Assembly: GCA_020635515.1 (NCBI GenBank)
Contig: JACJZS010000002.1
Coordinates: 62,001-126,000, forward strand
DNA: 64,000 bases
Reading direction: 5' to 3'
Source: Flavobacteriales bacterium
GTDB lineage: Bacteria; Bacteroidota; Bacteroidia; Flavobacteriales; Weeksellaceae
Below, piece after piece: positions 16,050 through 24,083 of this stretch. Numbering within the stretch: position 1 is the stretch's first letter; each line of letters opens with the position of its first letter. The position numbers were made by a program, and so were the translations under genes. The notes beneath the pieces were generated by a model. That model saw only the letters and a list, made by a program, of their open reading frames with translations, was not told the origin of the DNA and searched no databases.

Positions 16050-16823
16050 ATGCTTTCTTTATTTAAACCAAAACTCAGGTTATCAGACTTAACGGAAAAT
16101 GGTTTGGTAGACATTCACTCACACTTTCTTCCAGGAATTGATGATGGCTCTCCTGATGTTGAAACATCAATAAATCTAATAAACCAAGCAAAACAATTAG
16201 GATTTAAAGAGTTTATTTGTACGCCTCATATCATAGGAGGAATGTGGGATAATAATGATACTACTATTTCTAATGCAGAACAAAAACTTAAAAAATCTTT
16301 AGATAAGGATACTATCTTATCCTATGGTGCAGAACATATGATAGATCATGAGTTTGCAATCCGATTAAAAGAAGGAGATATCGTGCCATTAAAAGATAAC
16401 TATGTGCTTGTTGAATTTTCATTCTTAGCAATGCCTAATTTTGCAATGGAAGTTTTATTTGACTTACAAGTAGCAGGATACATACCTATTTTAGCACATC
16501 CAGAAAGGTACCTCTATTTATATAAAGATTTTGAAAAATTTGAAGAATTAAAAAAGGCAGGTTGTTTATTCCAAATAAATTTACTTTCTCTAACAAATTA
16601 TTATGGTGATGAAGTAAACTATCTAGCTCAGAAAATGATAGATAAAGGAATGTATGATTTTTTGGGTAGTGATATACATGCCCAAAAACATATAAATTAT
16701 TATTCAAAACCTATAAAAAAGAAAAATTTACCTTATTTAAAGGAACTTTTACATAATAACTCTTCAACTTTTTCAGAATTAAATAATACCGTAAACTCTG
16801 TTAAAAATCATTATACAAAATAG
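16050..16823 (+). CDS. PHP-type protein tyrosine phosphatase (CpsB/YwqE-like)
   Basis: This 257-residue protein belongs to the PHP-fold phosphatases that dephosphorylate bacterial tyrosine kinases of capsule and exopolysaccharide export. It has the metal-binding motifs DIHSHFLPGIDDG near residues 21-33 and CTPHI near 58-62. Others follow: AEHMIDHEF, LAHPERYLY near 148-156, and a late GSDIHAQ. Members use a cluster of Mn, Fe or Zn ions. The likely partner is the BY-kinase Wzc encoded at 29.5-31.9 kb, 13 kb away on the other strand, although elsewhere phosphatase and kinase genes are often adjacent. It acts in the cytoplasm. fumC follows 42 nt downstream. Confidence 0.88.
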   Translation: MLSLFKPKLRLSDLTENGLVDIHSHFLPGIDDGSPDVETSINLINQAKQLGFKEFICTPHIIGGMWDNNDTTISNAEQKLKKSLDKDTILSYGAEHMIDHEFAIRLKEGDIVPLKDNYVLVEFSFLAMPNFAMEVLFDLQVAGYIPILAHPERYLYLYKDFEKFEELKKAGCLFQINLLSLTNYYGDEVNYLAQKMIDKGMYDFLGSDIHAQKHINYYSKPIKKKNLPYLKELLHNNSSTFSELNNTVNSVKNHYTK

Positions 16824-16865
16824 ATAATCTTAACGTAATTTTGCATATCTAAAAAAATCACATCA

Positions 16866-18248
16866 ATGAAATACAGAATAGAAAAAGATACCATGGGAGA
16901 AGTTCAGGTTCCTGAATCCATGTATTGGGCAGCACAAACCGAACGATCAAGAAATAATTTCAAAATCGGACCTGAAGCTTCAATGCCAAAGGAAATTATA
17001 GAAGCTTTTGCATACTTAAAAAAAGCAGCAGCATATACCAATTATGACTTAGGAGTTTTATCGGAAGATAAAAAAGAATTAATAGGAAAAGTATGTGATG
17101 AAATCTTAGAAGGAAAATTAAGCGATCAATTTCCCCTTGTTATATGGCAAACAGGTTCGGGAACACAATCGAATATGAATGTAAATGAAGTAGTTTCCAA
17201 TAGAGCATTGGTATTGTCTGGAGGAAAACTAGGAGAAAAAAGTCCTGTACACCCTAATGATGATGTAAATAAATCTCAATCTTCAAACGATACCTTCCCT
17301 ACTGCAATGCATATTGCGGCTTATAAAAAAGTAGTAGAAAAAACAATTCCTGCTGTTGAGAAATTAAAAAACACATTAAAAGAAAAATCAGAAGCGTTTA
17401 AAGACGTAGTAAAGATTGGTAGAACTCACTTAATGGACGCAACACCGTTAACCTTAGGACAAGAATTTTCAGGATATGTTGCTCAATTAGAATACGGAAT
17501 AAAAGCATTAAAAAATACACTTCCTCATCTTTCTGAACTAGCATTAGGAGGAACAGCGGTAGGTACAGGATTAAATACTCCAAAAGGATACGATGTAAAA
17601 GTAGCAGAATATATCGCTAAATTTACAGATCTTCCTTTTGTTACTGCACCAAATAAATTTGAAGCATTAGCTTCACACGATGCAATTGTAGAATCTCACG
17701 GTGCTTTAAAACAATTAGCTGTTTCGTTACACAAAATCGCTCACGACATTAGAAGTTTAGCATCAGGACCAAGAAGTGGTATTGGAGAAATATTGATTCC
17801 CGAAAATGAGCCAGGTTCTTCTATAATGCCAGGAAAAGTAAATCCTACGCAAAATGAAGCAATGACAATGGTTTGTGCTCAAGTTATCGGAAATGACACT
17901 ACTATTTCTTTTGCAGGAGCTAATGGACATTACGAGTTAAATGTTTTTAAACCTGTAATGGCATACAATTTCTTACAATCAGCAGATTTAATTGCAGATG
18001 TTTGTGTTTCGTTTAATGATAATTGTGCTGTAGGAATTGAACCTAATTATAAAAGAATTAAAGAATTAGTAGAAAAGTCATTGATGTTAGTTACTGCATT
18101 AAACACCAAGATTGGTTATGAAAATGCTGCAAAAATTGCAAAAACTGCTCATAAAAATGGTACAACCCTAAAAGAAGAAGCAATTAATCTTGGTCTTGTT
18201 TCGGCAGAAGATTTTGATGCTTGGGTTCGTCCTGAAGATATGGTTTAA
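16866..18248 (+). CDS. fumC: Class II fumarate hydratase
   Basis: The enzyme interconverts fumarate and malate in the TCA cycle without an iron-sulfur cluster. The 460 residues match the usual length. The sequence shows the N-terminal RIEKDTMGEVQVP, then WQTGSGTQSNMNVNEV and HPNDDVN, which contribute to the active site. KIGRTHLMDATPLTLGQEF follows, and the superfamily signature GSSIMPGKVNP lies near residue 318. The catalytic serine of that loop is present. The gene is followed by a strong terminator. It may be read through from the phosphatase gene, as the 42-nt gap holds no clear promoter. Confidence 0.97.
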   Translation: MKYRIEKDTMGEVQVPESMYWAAQTERSRNNFKIGPEASMPKEIIEAFAYLKKAAAYTNYDLGVLSEDKKELIGKVCDEILEGKLSDQFPLVIWQTGSGTQSNMNVNEVVSNRALVLSGGKLGEKSPVHPNDDVNKSQSSNDTFPTAMHIAAYKKVVEKTIPAVEKLKNTLKEKSEAFKDVVKIGRTHLMDATPLTLGQEFSGYVAQLEYGIKALKNTLPHLSELALGGTAVGTGLNTPKGYDVKVAEYIAKFTDLPFVTAPNKFEALASHDAIVESHGALKQLAVSLHKIAHDIRSLASGPRSGIGEILIPENEPGSSIMPGKVNPTQNEAMTMVCAQVIGNDTTISFAGANGHYELNVFKPVMAYNFLQSADLIADVCVSFNDNCAVGIEPNYKRIKELVEKSLMLVTALNTKIGYENAAKIAKTAHKNGTTLKEEAINLGLVSAEDFDAWVRPEDMV

Positions 18249-18276
18249 AACTAAATCAATTGTAAAATTAGTATAG

Positions 18277-18315
18277 TAATGGTTATTGAAAAATCAATAA
18301 CCATTATGTTTTTTT
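18277..18315 (+). terminator. Rho-independent terminator after fumC
   Basis: A perfect 13-bp stem (TAATGGTTATTGA / TCAATAACCATTA) with loop AAAA is followed by TG and seven T. It ends the fumC transcript just before the ClC gene. Confidence 0.92.
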
Positions 18316-18322
18316 GTAACCT

Positions 18323-19747
18323 ATGAATTTAAACTCTATAAATACTTGGCTTAAACAAAAGTTGCTTTACCTACTAAATCTTGGTATGTATCTTTTTGCA
18401 AAAATTAGAATATATATCAAAAAAAGGTTTGATTCCATTTCTAACAATAAATTAAAGTCAAATTTACTTCAAGCATTACCTTTTTGGATTGGCTCTTTGG
18501 TTACTGGTATCGTTGCTGTAATTTATGCTAAATTATTTTTACTTGCAGAAGAAGCAACCATATATTTTTTTGATTTAAATAAATATATTCTATTTATTCT
18601 TACTCCACTGTGTTTCTTTGCATCTTGGTGGATTGTAAATAAATACGCTCCACATGCAAAAGGAAGTGGTATTCCCCAAATAAGTGCGGGAATAGAACTT
18701 GCAAATCCTAGAAAATACCATTTAGTAAGTCATTTTGCCAGTATGAAAGTAATTGCTGTAAAGGTTCTTTCTAGTTTAATTATGGTATTAGGTGGTGGAT
18801 TAATTGGACGTGAAGGCCCTACGATTCAAATTTCTGCCTCTATTTTTAAGAAAATAAATGACTTATTACCTAAATGGTATCCAAAAATATCTAAAAAAAA
18901 TATGCTTATAACAGGTGTTGCTTCTGGTCTTGCAGCTGCATTTAATACACCTTTAGGAGGAATTGTTTTTACTATAGAAGAGCTTACAAAAATACATTTC
19001 AATTACTTTAAGTCTGCTCTAATTTCTGGAGTTATCATTTCTGGTCTTACCGCTTTAAATATTTTAGGTCCTTATCTTTATGTAGGATATCCAAAAGTAG
19101 ATAATACATCGTATTGGGTTGTAATCCCTGTTGTAATCACTGCTTTAATTACAGGATATTTTTCAGGATATATGGGAAAGTTAATCCTAAAAATAATTAG
19201 AAAAAAGAATACTCTAAATAGAAGAAAAACCATTTTGTTTTGTATCGTGGGCGGATTACTGATAGCTACTGTAGGATTTTTTGTAGGTAATTACACCTTT
19301 GGTTCTGGAAAAGACATTATACAAGAAACTTTATTTACCAATGAAAAATATGTTGATTGGTACATTCCTTTTGTGCGTTTTTTTGGAAGTGTTATTTCAT
19401 TTGTAAATGGTGCTGCTGGCGGAATTTTTGCTCCATCATTGAGTATTGGTGCAAGTATTGGTTCTGTAATATCAGGAATTTTAGAACTTCCTGCTTCTGA
19501 TTCAAACTTAGTTATTCTCTGTGGAATGGTAGGTTTTCTTACAGGAATTACTCGGAGTCCTTTTACGTCTTCTATACTGGTTTTAGAGATGACTACCGCA
19601 GAAAATAGCATATTTTACTTAATGATTTCCGCATTGATTGCAAATTTAATTGCTTCTGTTGCAGATAAATACTCACTCTATGAACATTTAAAGGAAGATT
19701 ATCTAGAAGATGTGTATACCAAGCATGCTTCTTCTCTTAAAGAATAA
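18323..19747 (+). CDS. ClC-family chloride transporter
   Basis: The 474-residue membrane protein contains the ClC selectivity-filter segments GSGIP (114-118), GREGP (162-166, gating glutamate E164), NTPLGGIVFTIEEL with E219-E220, and GGIFAPSL near residue 375. In characterised ClC exchangers a glutamate at the position of E220 carries protons, so the protein is probably a proton/chloride antiporter rather than a passive channel. About ten or more membrane helices are visible. No cytoplasmic CBS domain is present. The N-terminal 50 residues are basic and cytosolic. The start lies 8 nt after the fumC terminator, so its promoter must overlap that hairpin or read-through occurs. The regulation is unclear. 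Confidence 0.92.
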   Translation: MNLNSINTWLKQKLLYLLNLGMYLFAKIRIYIKKRFDSISNNKLKSNLLQALPFWIGSLVTGIVAVIYAKLFLLAEEATIYFFDLNKYILFILTPLCFFASWWIVNKYAPHAKGSGIPQISAGIELANPRKYHLVSHFASMKVIAVKVLSSLIMVLGGGLIGREGPTIQISASIFKKINDLLPKWYPKISKKNMLITGVASGLAAAFNTPLGGIVFTIEELTKIHFNYFKSALISGVIISGLTALNILGPYLYVGYPKVDNTSYWVVIPVVITALITGYFSGYMGKLILKIIRKKNTLNRRKTILFCIVGGLLIATVGFFVGNYTFGSGKDIIQETLFTNEKYVDWYIPFVRFFGSVISFVNGAAGGIFAPSLSIGASIGSVISGILELPASDSNLVILCGMVGFLTGITRSPFTSSILVLEMTTAENSIFYLMISALIANLIASVADKYSLYEHLKEDYLEDVYTKHASSLKE

Positions 19748-19845
19748 TCTTAGATGTATTATTTTTCAACAACTTATTCATACTCAAAATCAAATTTGTT
19801 GATATAAAAGTGTTCGTGTTTTAGTGAAGTAAAAAAGGTTTATCG

Positions 19846-19853
19846 TATTTTTG
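19846..19853 (+). promoter_or_regulatory. Promoter -7 element for dnaB
   Basis: TATTTTTG ends 11 nt before the dnaB ATG, implying a leader of about 7 nt. No clear TTG at -33. Confidence 0.55.
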
Positions 19854-19864
19854 TTCCCTTAATT

Positions 19865-21442
19865 ATGGAACAAATTCAGAGCAAACAAAAAAGTAATTTT
19901 AAGAATACACTTATTTCCTCTCTACCTAAAGGAAAAGTACCACCACAAGCTACAGATTTAGAACGTACGGTTCTTGGTGGTCTTATGATTGATAAAAAAG
20001 GATTAGATGAAGTTATTGACATTCTCTCGCCTGAAATTTTCTATAAAAAAGAACACCAACTTATATTTGATGCTATTTTTAAACTTTTTGGTTCGGGACA
20101 ACCCATTGACATATATACCGTTAGCAATCAACTACGAAAAGATGGTTTAATTAATGAAGCTGGTGGAGATATTTACTTAATTGAACTTTCACAATCCGTT
20201 TCTTCGGCTGCTCATATAGAATACCACTCTAGAATAATTCAAGAAAAGTATATTCTTCGTAAACTGATAGAAGTTTCATCACAAATAATTGATAATGCCT
20301 ACGATGAAACTACCGATGTTTTTGAACTTTTAGATAAATCAGAAAATTCTCTTTTTGAAATTACTAATGGAACTTTAAAGCGTAGTTTTGAAACCTCACA
20401 AAACCTTGTAAAAGAAGCAATTAAAAAAATACAATCGTTATACGAACAAGAAGGAATGAGTGGAATTCCTTCTGGGTTTAGAGATGTAGATCAAGTAACT
20501 TCTGGTTGGCAAGAATCTGATTTAATCATTATTGCTGCTCGTCCTGGTATGGGAAAAACATCTTTTGTGCTTTCTATGTCCAAAAATATTGCGGTTGATA
20601 ATAAAGTTCCTGTGGCAGTATTTTCGTTAGAAATGCCTGCTGTTCAACTTATTATGAGATTAATTTCTTCGGAAACGGGAATTTCTTCAGAAAAATTAAG
20701 AAAAGCTAATTTAAGCGATAATGAATGGAATCAACTCTATTCTCGTGTAAAAACCTTAGAAGATGCTCCTATTTATATAGACGACCAAGTAGGTCTTTCT
20801 ATTTTTGATTTACGAGCAAAAGCAAGGCGTTTGGTTTCTCAATTTGGTGTAAAAATAATTATTGTTGATTATTTACAATTAATGACTTCTGGTGGAAGTG
20901 GAGGAAATCGTGAGCAAGAAATTTCAACTATTTCTCGTGGATTAAAAGGTATTGCAAAAGAATTAAGTATACCTATTATTGCTCTTTCTCAGCTTTCCCG
21001 TCAGGTAGAAGCTCGTCCTGGACACAAAAGACCACAACTTTCCGATTTACGTGAATCGGGTGCAATAGAGCAAGATGCAGATATTGTTTCATTTATCTAT
21101 AGACCAGAATATTACAAACTTGAATATTGGGACGATGAATCTAATGAACCAACCGAAGGTCAAGCGGAATTTATAATTGCAAAACATAGAAATGGTTCTT
21201 TAGAAAATGTACGTTTAAAATTCATAGGAGAACAAGCAAAATTCACAGATTTAAATACAGACTTTTCTTTTATTTCAAGTCAGTTTGAAAGTCGAATAAA
21301 TGCAACCGATAATGAAGAACAAAGTTTTGAAAGCAAAATAAATATTCCTCAGGTAAATCCTTTTGATTCTTTTGATATTCCTTCTAGTAGTAATACAAAT
21401 CAAGGAGAAACCAACTTTGATGACAACGAAATGCCTTTTTAA
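19865..21442 (+). CDS. dnaB: Replicative DNA helicase
   Basis: DnaB is the hexameric ATP-driven helicase that opens the replication fork and recruits primase. The N-terminal domain starts at PPQATDLERTVLGGLM. The RecA-like core has Walker A AARPGMGKTS near residues 229-238, Walker B IIIVDYLQLM, LSQLSRQVE, and the C-terminal REQEIS and DLRESGAIEQDAD segments. IAKHRNGSLENVRLKF forms the conserved end. The 525 residues include an acidic, Asn/Ser-rich tail of about 55 residues typical of Bacteroidota DnaB. No intein is present. Its stop codon overlaps by 4 nt the end of the convergent crcB gene. Cytoplasmic and essential. Confidence 0.97.
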   Translation: MEQIQSKQKSNFKNTLISSLPKGKVPPQATDLERTVLGGLMIDKKGLDEVIDILSPEIFYKKEHQLIFDAIFKLFGSGQPIDIYTVSNQLRKDGLINEAGGDIYLIELSQSVSSAAHIEYHSRIIQEKYILRKLIEVSSQIIDNAYDETTDVFELLDKSENSLFEITNGTLKRSFETSQNLVKEAIKKIQSLYEQEGMSGIPSGFRDVDQVTSGWQESDLIIIAARPGMGKTSFVLSMSKNIAVDNKVPVAVFSLEMPAVQLIMRLISSETGISSEKLRKANLSDNEWNQLYSRVKTLEDAPIYIDDQVGLSIFDLRAKARRLVSQFGVKIIIVDYLQLMTSGGSGGNREQEISTISRGLKGIAKELSIPIIALSQLSRQVEARPGHKRPQLSDLRESGAIEQDADIVSFIYRPEYYKLEYWDDESNEPTEGQAEFIIAKHRNGSLENVRLKFIGEQAKFTDLNTDFSFISSQFESRINATDNEEQSFESKINIPQVNPFDSFDIPSSSNTNQGETNFDDNEMPF

Positions 21443-21816
21443 AACGATTTAACCAAATAATCTCCTAGAAATACTGCAAATAAACCAAATACTATACTCA
21501 ATGTGGTGTATAATGCAAACAAAGAATACTGATGCGTATTTAAAAGATTCATGTTTTCAAAAGAAAAGGTAGAAAACGTGGTAAATCCTCCACAAAATCC
21601 TGTAATAAACAACAAACTTAAATTAGGATTTAATTCTGTTTTTTTTTCGAAAATACCAAATAAAACTCCTATCAGAAAACAACCAACAACATTTACAATA
21701 AAAGTCGCATACGGAAATCCTTGCGTAAAAAAACGATTGGTATAAAATGAAACCAAATACCGAAAAACAGAACCTAATCCTCCTCCTATTGCTACAAATA
21801 CTAATGTTCTAAACAT
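21439..21816 (-). CDS. crcB: Fluoride channel Fluc
   Basis: This 125-residue protein has four membrane helices and the Fluc signatures GGGLGSVFRYLVS at the N-terminus, TFIVNVVGCFLIG in helix 2 and GFCGGFTTFSTFSFE in helix 3. In known Fluc proteins these hold the central sodium and the phenylalanine/threonine fluoride track. Fluc forms antiparallel homodimers that expel fluoride. A single gene is present, consistent with a dual-topology homodimer. No fluoride riboswitch was recognised in the short upstream region. The 3' end overlaps the end of dnaB by 4 nt tail to tail. Confidence 0.95.
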   Translation of the reverse strand: MFRTLVFVAIGGGLGSVFRYLVSFYTNRFFTQGFPYATFIVNVVGCFLIGVLFGIFEKKTELNPNLSLLFITGFCGGFTTFSTFSFENMNLLNTHQYSLFALYTTLSIVFGLFAVFLGDYLVKSF

Positions 21817-21871
21817 CTAAATTTACGTTTTAAATCTGTGTTTTAATTCAAACAAAAATATAAATTTTTAT

Positions 21872-21879
21872 TAACTTTG
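21872..21879 (+). promoter_or_regulatory. Promoter -7 element for argH
   Basis: TAACTTTG fits TAnnTTTG and ends 27 nt before the ATG at 21907. It overlaps an upstream alternative start at 21877, which supports the later start. Confidence 0.55.
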
Positions 21880-21906
21880 TCGTTTATTTTTAATTTCAAG
21901 ATTAGT

Positions 21907-23205
21907 ATGAAACTTTGGGACAAAGGATATTCCGTAAACGAAAAGATAGTACAGTTTACTGTAGGAAAAGATAGAGAACTTGATTACTATATCGCAAAAT
22001 ACGATATTCTTGCATCTGATGCTCATGCAAAAATGCTTAAAAAAGTAGGTTTATTATCAGCAGAAGAACAGCAACAACTTTCAGAAGGTTTAGGTGAATT
22101 ATTACATCAAGTAGAACAAGGAACATTTATAATTGAAGAGGAATTTGAAGATGTACATTCCAAAATAGAACTTTATCTAACCGACAAATACGGCGATGCA
22201 GGAAAAAAAATCCATACTGCTCGTTCTAGAAACGACCAAGTTTTGGTTGCAATCCAACTGTTTTTTAAAGATTATCTGAAAGATACGCATAAAAAAGTAG
22301 TTGAACTTATTGAGATTTTACTACAAAAAGCACAGCAACACAAAGACGATATTTTCCCTGGTTACACTCACTTTCAAGCAGCAATGCCAAGCAGTTTTGG
22401 TTTATGGTTTTCTGCTTATGCCGAAATCCTAACTACCGATTTATTTAACTTTGAGTCTGCATACCTTACTGCTGATCAAAATCCTCTTGGTTCAGGAGCC
22501 GGATACGGAAGTAGCTTCCCTATTGATAGAGAGTTTACTACTAAAGAATTAAATTTTTCTCAAATGCTTGTAAGTTCTGTTTCTGCACAGATTTTACGAG
22601 GGAAAACAGAAAAATCAATAGCTAATGCCATCAGTTCGGTTGCTTCCACTCTATCTAAAATGTCGTACGATTTAGTAATGTACAATTCTCAAGACTTAAA
22701 CTTTGTTTCTTTACCTAAAGAACTAACCACTGGTTCGAGCATCATGCCACACAAAAAAAATCCTGATGTTTTTGAACTTGCTCGTGCTCATTGCAACAAA
22801 ATACAATCCGTTCCCAACGAACTGGTAATTGTTTCTAATAATCTACCAAGTGGATATCATAGAGATTTTCAAATACTCAAAGAAGTACTTTTTGAACCAA
22901 TGATGCAATTTCATACTATTTTGGATATTTTAACATTTGCGATTCCACATATAGAAGTTAAAAAAGAAAGCATTAATCAAGCAAAATACAATCCTATTTA
23001 CACTGTAGAAAACATCAATCAAATGATTCAACAAGGTGCTCCTTTCAGAGATGCTTACAAAGAAGTCGGGATTTCAGTAGATAAAGGAACATATATTCCT
23101 AATAAAGAGTTTAAAACCTCTCATATAGGAAGCATTCATAATATAGGATTAGAAAAGATTCAAGAAAAACTAGAAACCACAAAAAATAGATTCAATAGTT
23201 TATAA
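21907..23205 (+). CDS. argH: Argininosuccinate lyase
   Basis: ArgH splits argininosuccinate into arginine and fumarate, the last step of arginine synthesis. The ATG at 21907 gives MKLWDKGYS, the usual kind of start. A frame from 21877 would add ten residues but begins inside the promoter box. Motifs include HTARSRNDQV near residues 102-111, PGYTHFQ, DQNPLGSGAGYG and the superfamily signature GSSIMPHKKNPD near 277-288. At 432 residues it is somewhat shorter than the 450-470 of many homologues. No other arg gene is adjacent, so the pathway is scattered. It converges with tyrA, whose end lies 24 nt away. Confidence 0.95.
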   Translation: MKLWDKGYSVNEKIVQFTVGKDRELDYYIAKYDILASDAHAKMLKKVGLLSAEEQQQLSEGLGELLHQVEQGTFIIEEEFEDVHSKIELYLTDKYGDAGKKIHTARSRNDQVLVAIQLFFKDYLKDTHKKVVELIEILLQKAQQHKDDIFPGYTHFQAAMPSSFGLWFSAYAEILTTDLFNFESAYLTADQNPLGSGAGYGSSFPIDREFTTKELNFSQMLVSSVSAQILRGKTEKSIANAISSVASTLSKMSYDLVMYNSQDLNFVSLPKELTTGSSIMPHKKNPDVFELARAHCNKIQSVPNELVIVSNNLPSGYHRDFQILKEVLFEPMMQFHTILDILTFAIPHIEVKKESINQAKYNPIYTVENINQMIQQGAPFRDAYKEVGISVDKGTYIPNKEFKTSHIGSIHNIGLEKIQEKLETTKNRFNSL

Positions 23206-23229
23206 AATTCTTTTGAAATAGTTTGATTT

Positions 23230-24075
23230 CTATGATTTCAACACCTTTCGTATTTTGTTTGCTTCGGATATGAATTCATAAAGCTTATCCATATCATTGT
23301 TTTCTAAATGTGTTTTGAATTCCTTTAATTTATCCATATATACATCTAGAATAGGAAGTATATTTTGTGTGTTTTGTTCAAAAATAGGAACCCACATATC
23401 TGCAGAACTTTTTGCCAAACGCGAAGTTGAAGCAAAACCTCCTGCTGCTAAATCGAAAATGGTAGATGTACTTTTTTCTTTATCTAATACCGCATTAGCA
23501 AGAGCATAAGAAATTACGTGTGTTAAATGTGAAACGTATCCTACGTGTTCATCGTGGTCGCGAGCATTCATATAAATTATCCGTGAACCTAGCATTTCAT
23601 AAAAACGCACTACTAAATCAACAGCATCTTTGTCAGATTCTTCTTTATTGCAAATAATAGCAACTTTATCTTTAAAAAGATTATCTAATGCTGATGTAGG
23701 ACCTGAATTTTCAGTTCCACTCATCGGGTGAGAAGGAACATATCTTTTTCTATTTTTATGATTTTCTACTTCTTTTATCAATAGTTCTTTTGTAGAACCT
23801 GCATCAGTAACTACGGCTTTATCTGAAATAGAATCCAATACTTTTGGTAACACTTTTTGAATTGCATTTACAGGAACTCCTAAAATAATCAAATCTGATT
23901 CGCTACATACTTGTTCAAATGTTGCAATCTCATCAATTAATCCTATCTCAAGAGCTTTTTCGCAATTTTCTTTGGAGCGATTATACCCAATAATTTTATC
24001 TGCAAAACTATTTCTACGGATATCTTTTGCCATAGAACCACCTATTAATCCTAATCCTATAATTCCTACTGTCAT
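23230..24075 (-). CDS. tyrA: Prephenate dehydrogenase
   Basis: The enzyme oxidatively decarboxylates prephenate to 4-hydroxyphenylpyruvate for tyrosine synthesis. The 281 residues start with the dinucleotide-binding fold VGIIGLGLIGGSMAKDI, then DLIILGVPV and the DAGSTK motif. The catalytic region HPMSGTENSG lies near residues 115-124, followed by HDEHVGYVSHLTHVIS. It lacks a chorismate mutase domain and an ACT domain, so it is the short monofunctional form. It lies 8 nt after the TonB-dependent receptor gene on the same strand and is probably co-transcribed with it, an unusual pairing. Cytoplasmic. Confidence 0.92.
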   Translation of the reverse strand: MTVGIIGLGLIGGSMAKDIRRNSFADKIIGYNRSKENCEKALEIGLIDEIATFEQVCSESDLIILGVPVNAIQKVLPKVLDSISDKAVVTDAGSTKELLIKEVENHKNRKRYVPSHPMSGTENSGPTSALDNLFKDKVAIICNKEESDKDAVDLVVRFYEMLGSRIIYMNARDHDEHVGYVSHLTHVISYALANAVLDKEKSTSTIFDLAAGGFASTSRLAKSSADMWVPIFEQNTQNILPILDVYMDKLKEFKTHLENNDMDKLYEFISEANKIRKVLKS

Positions 24076-24083
24076 ACTACTTA

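Noticed and set aside
21817..21906. Fluoride riboswitch before crcB
   Set aside because: The crcB side of the divergent gap is short and A/T-rich, and I could not draw the conserved fluoride-aptamer pseudoknot.
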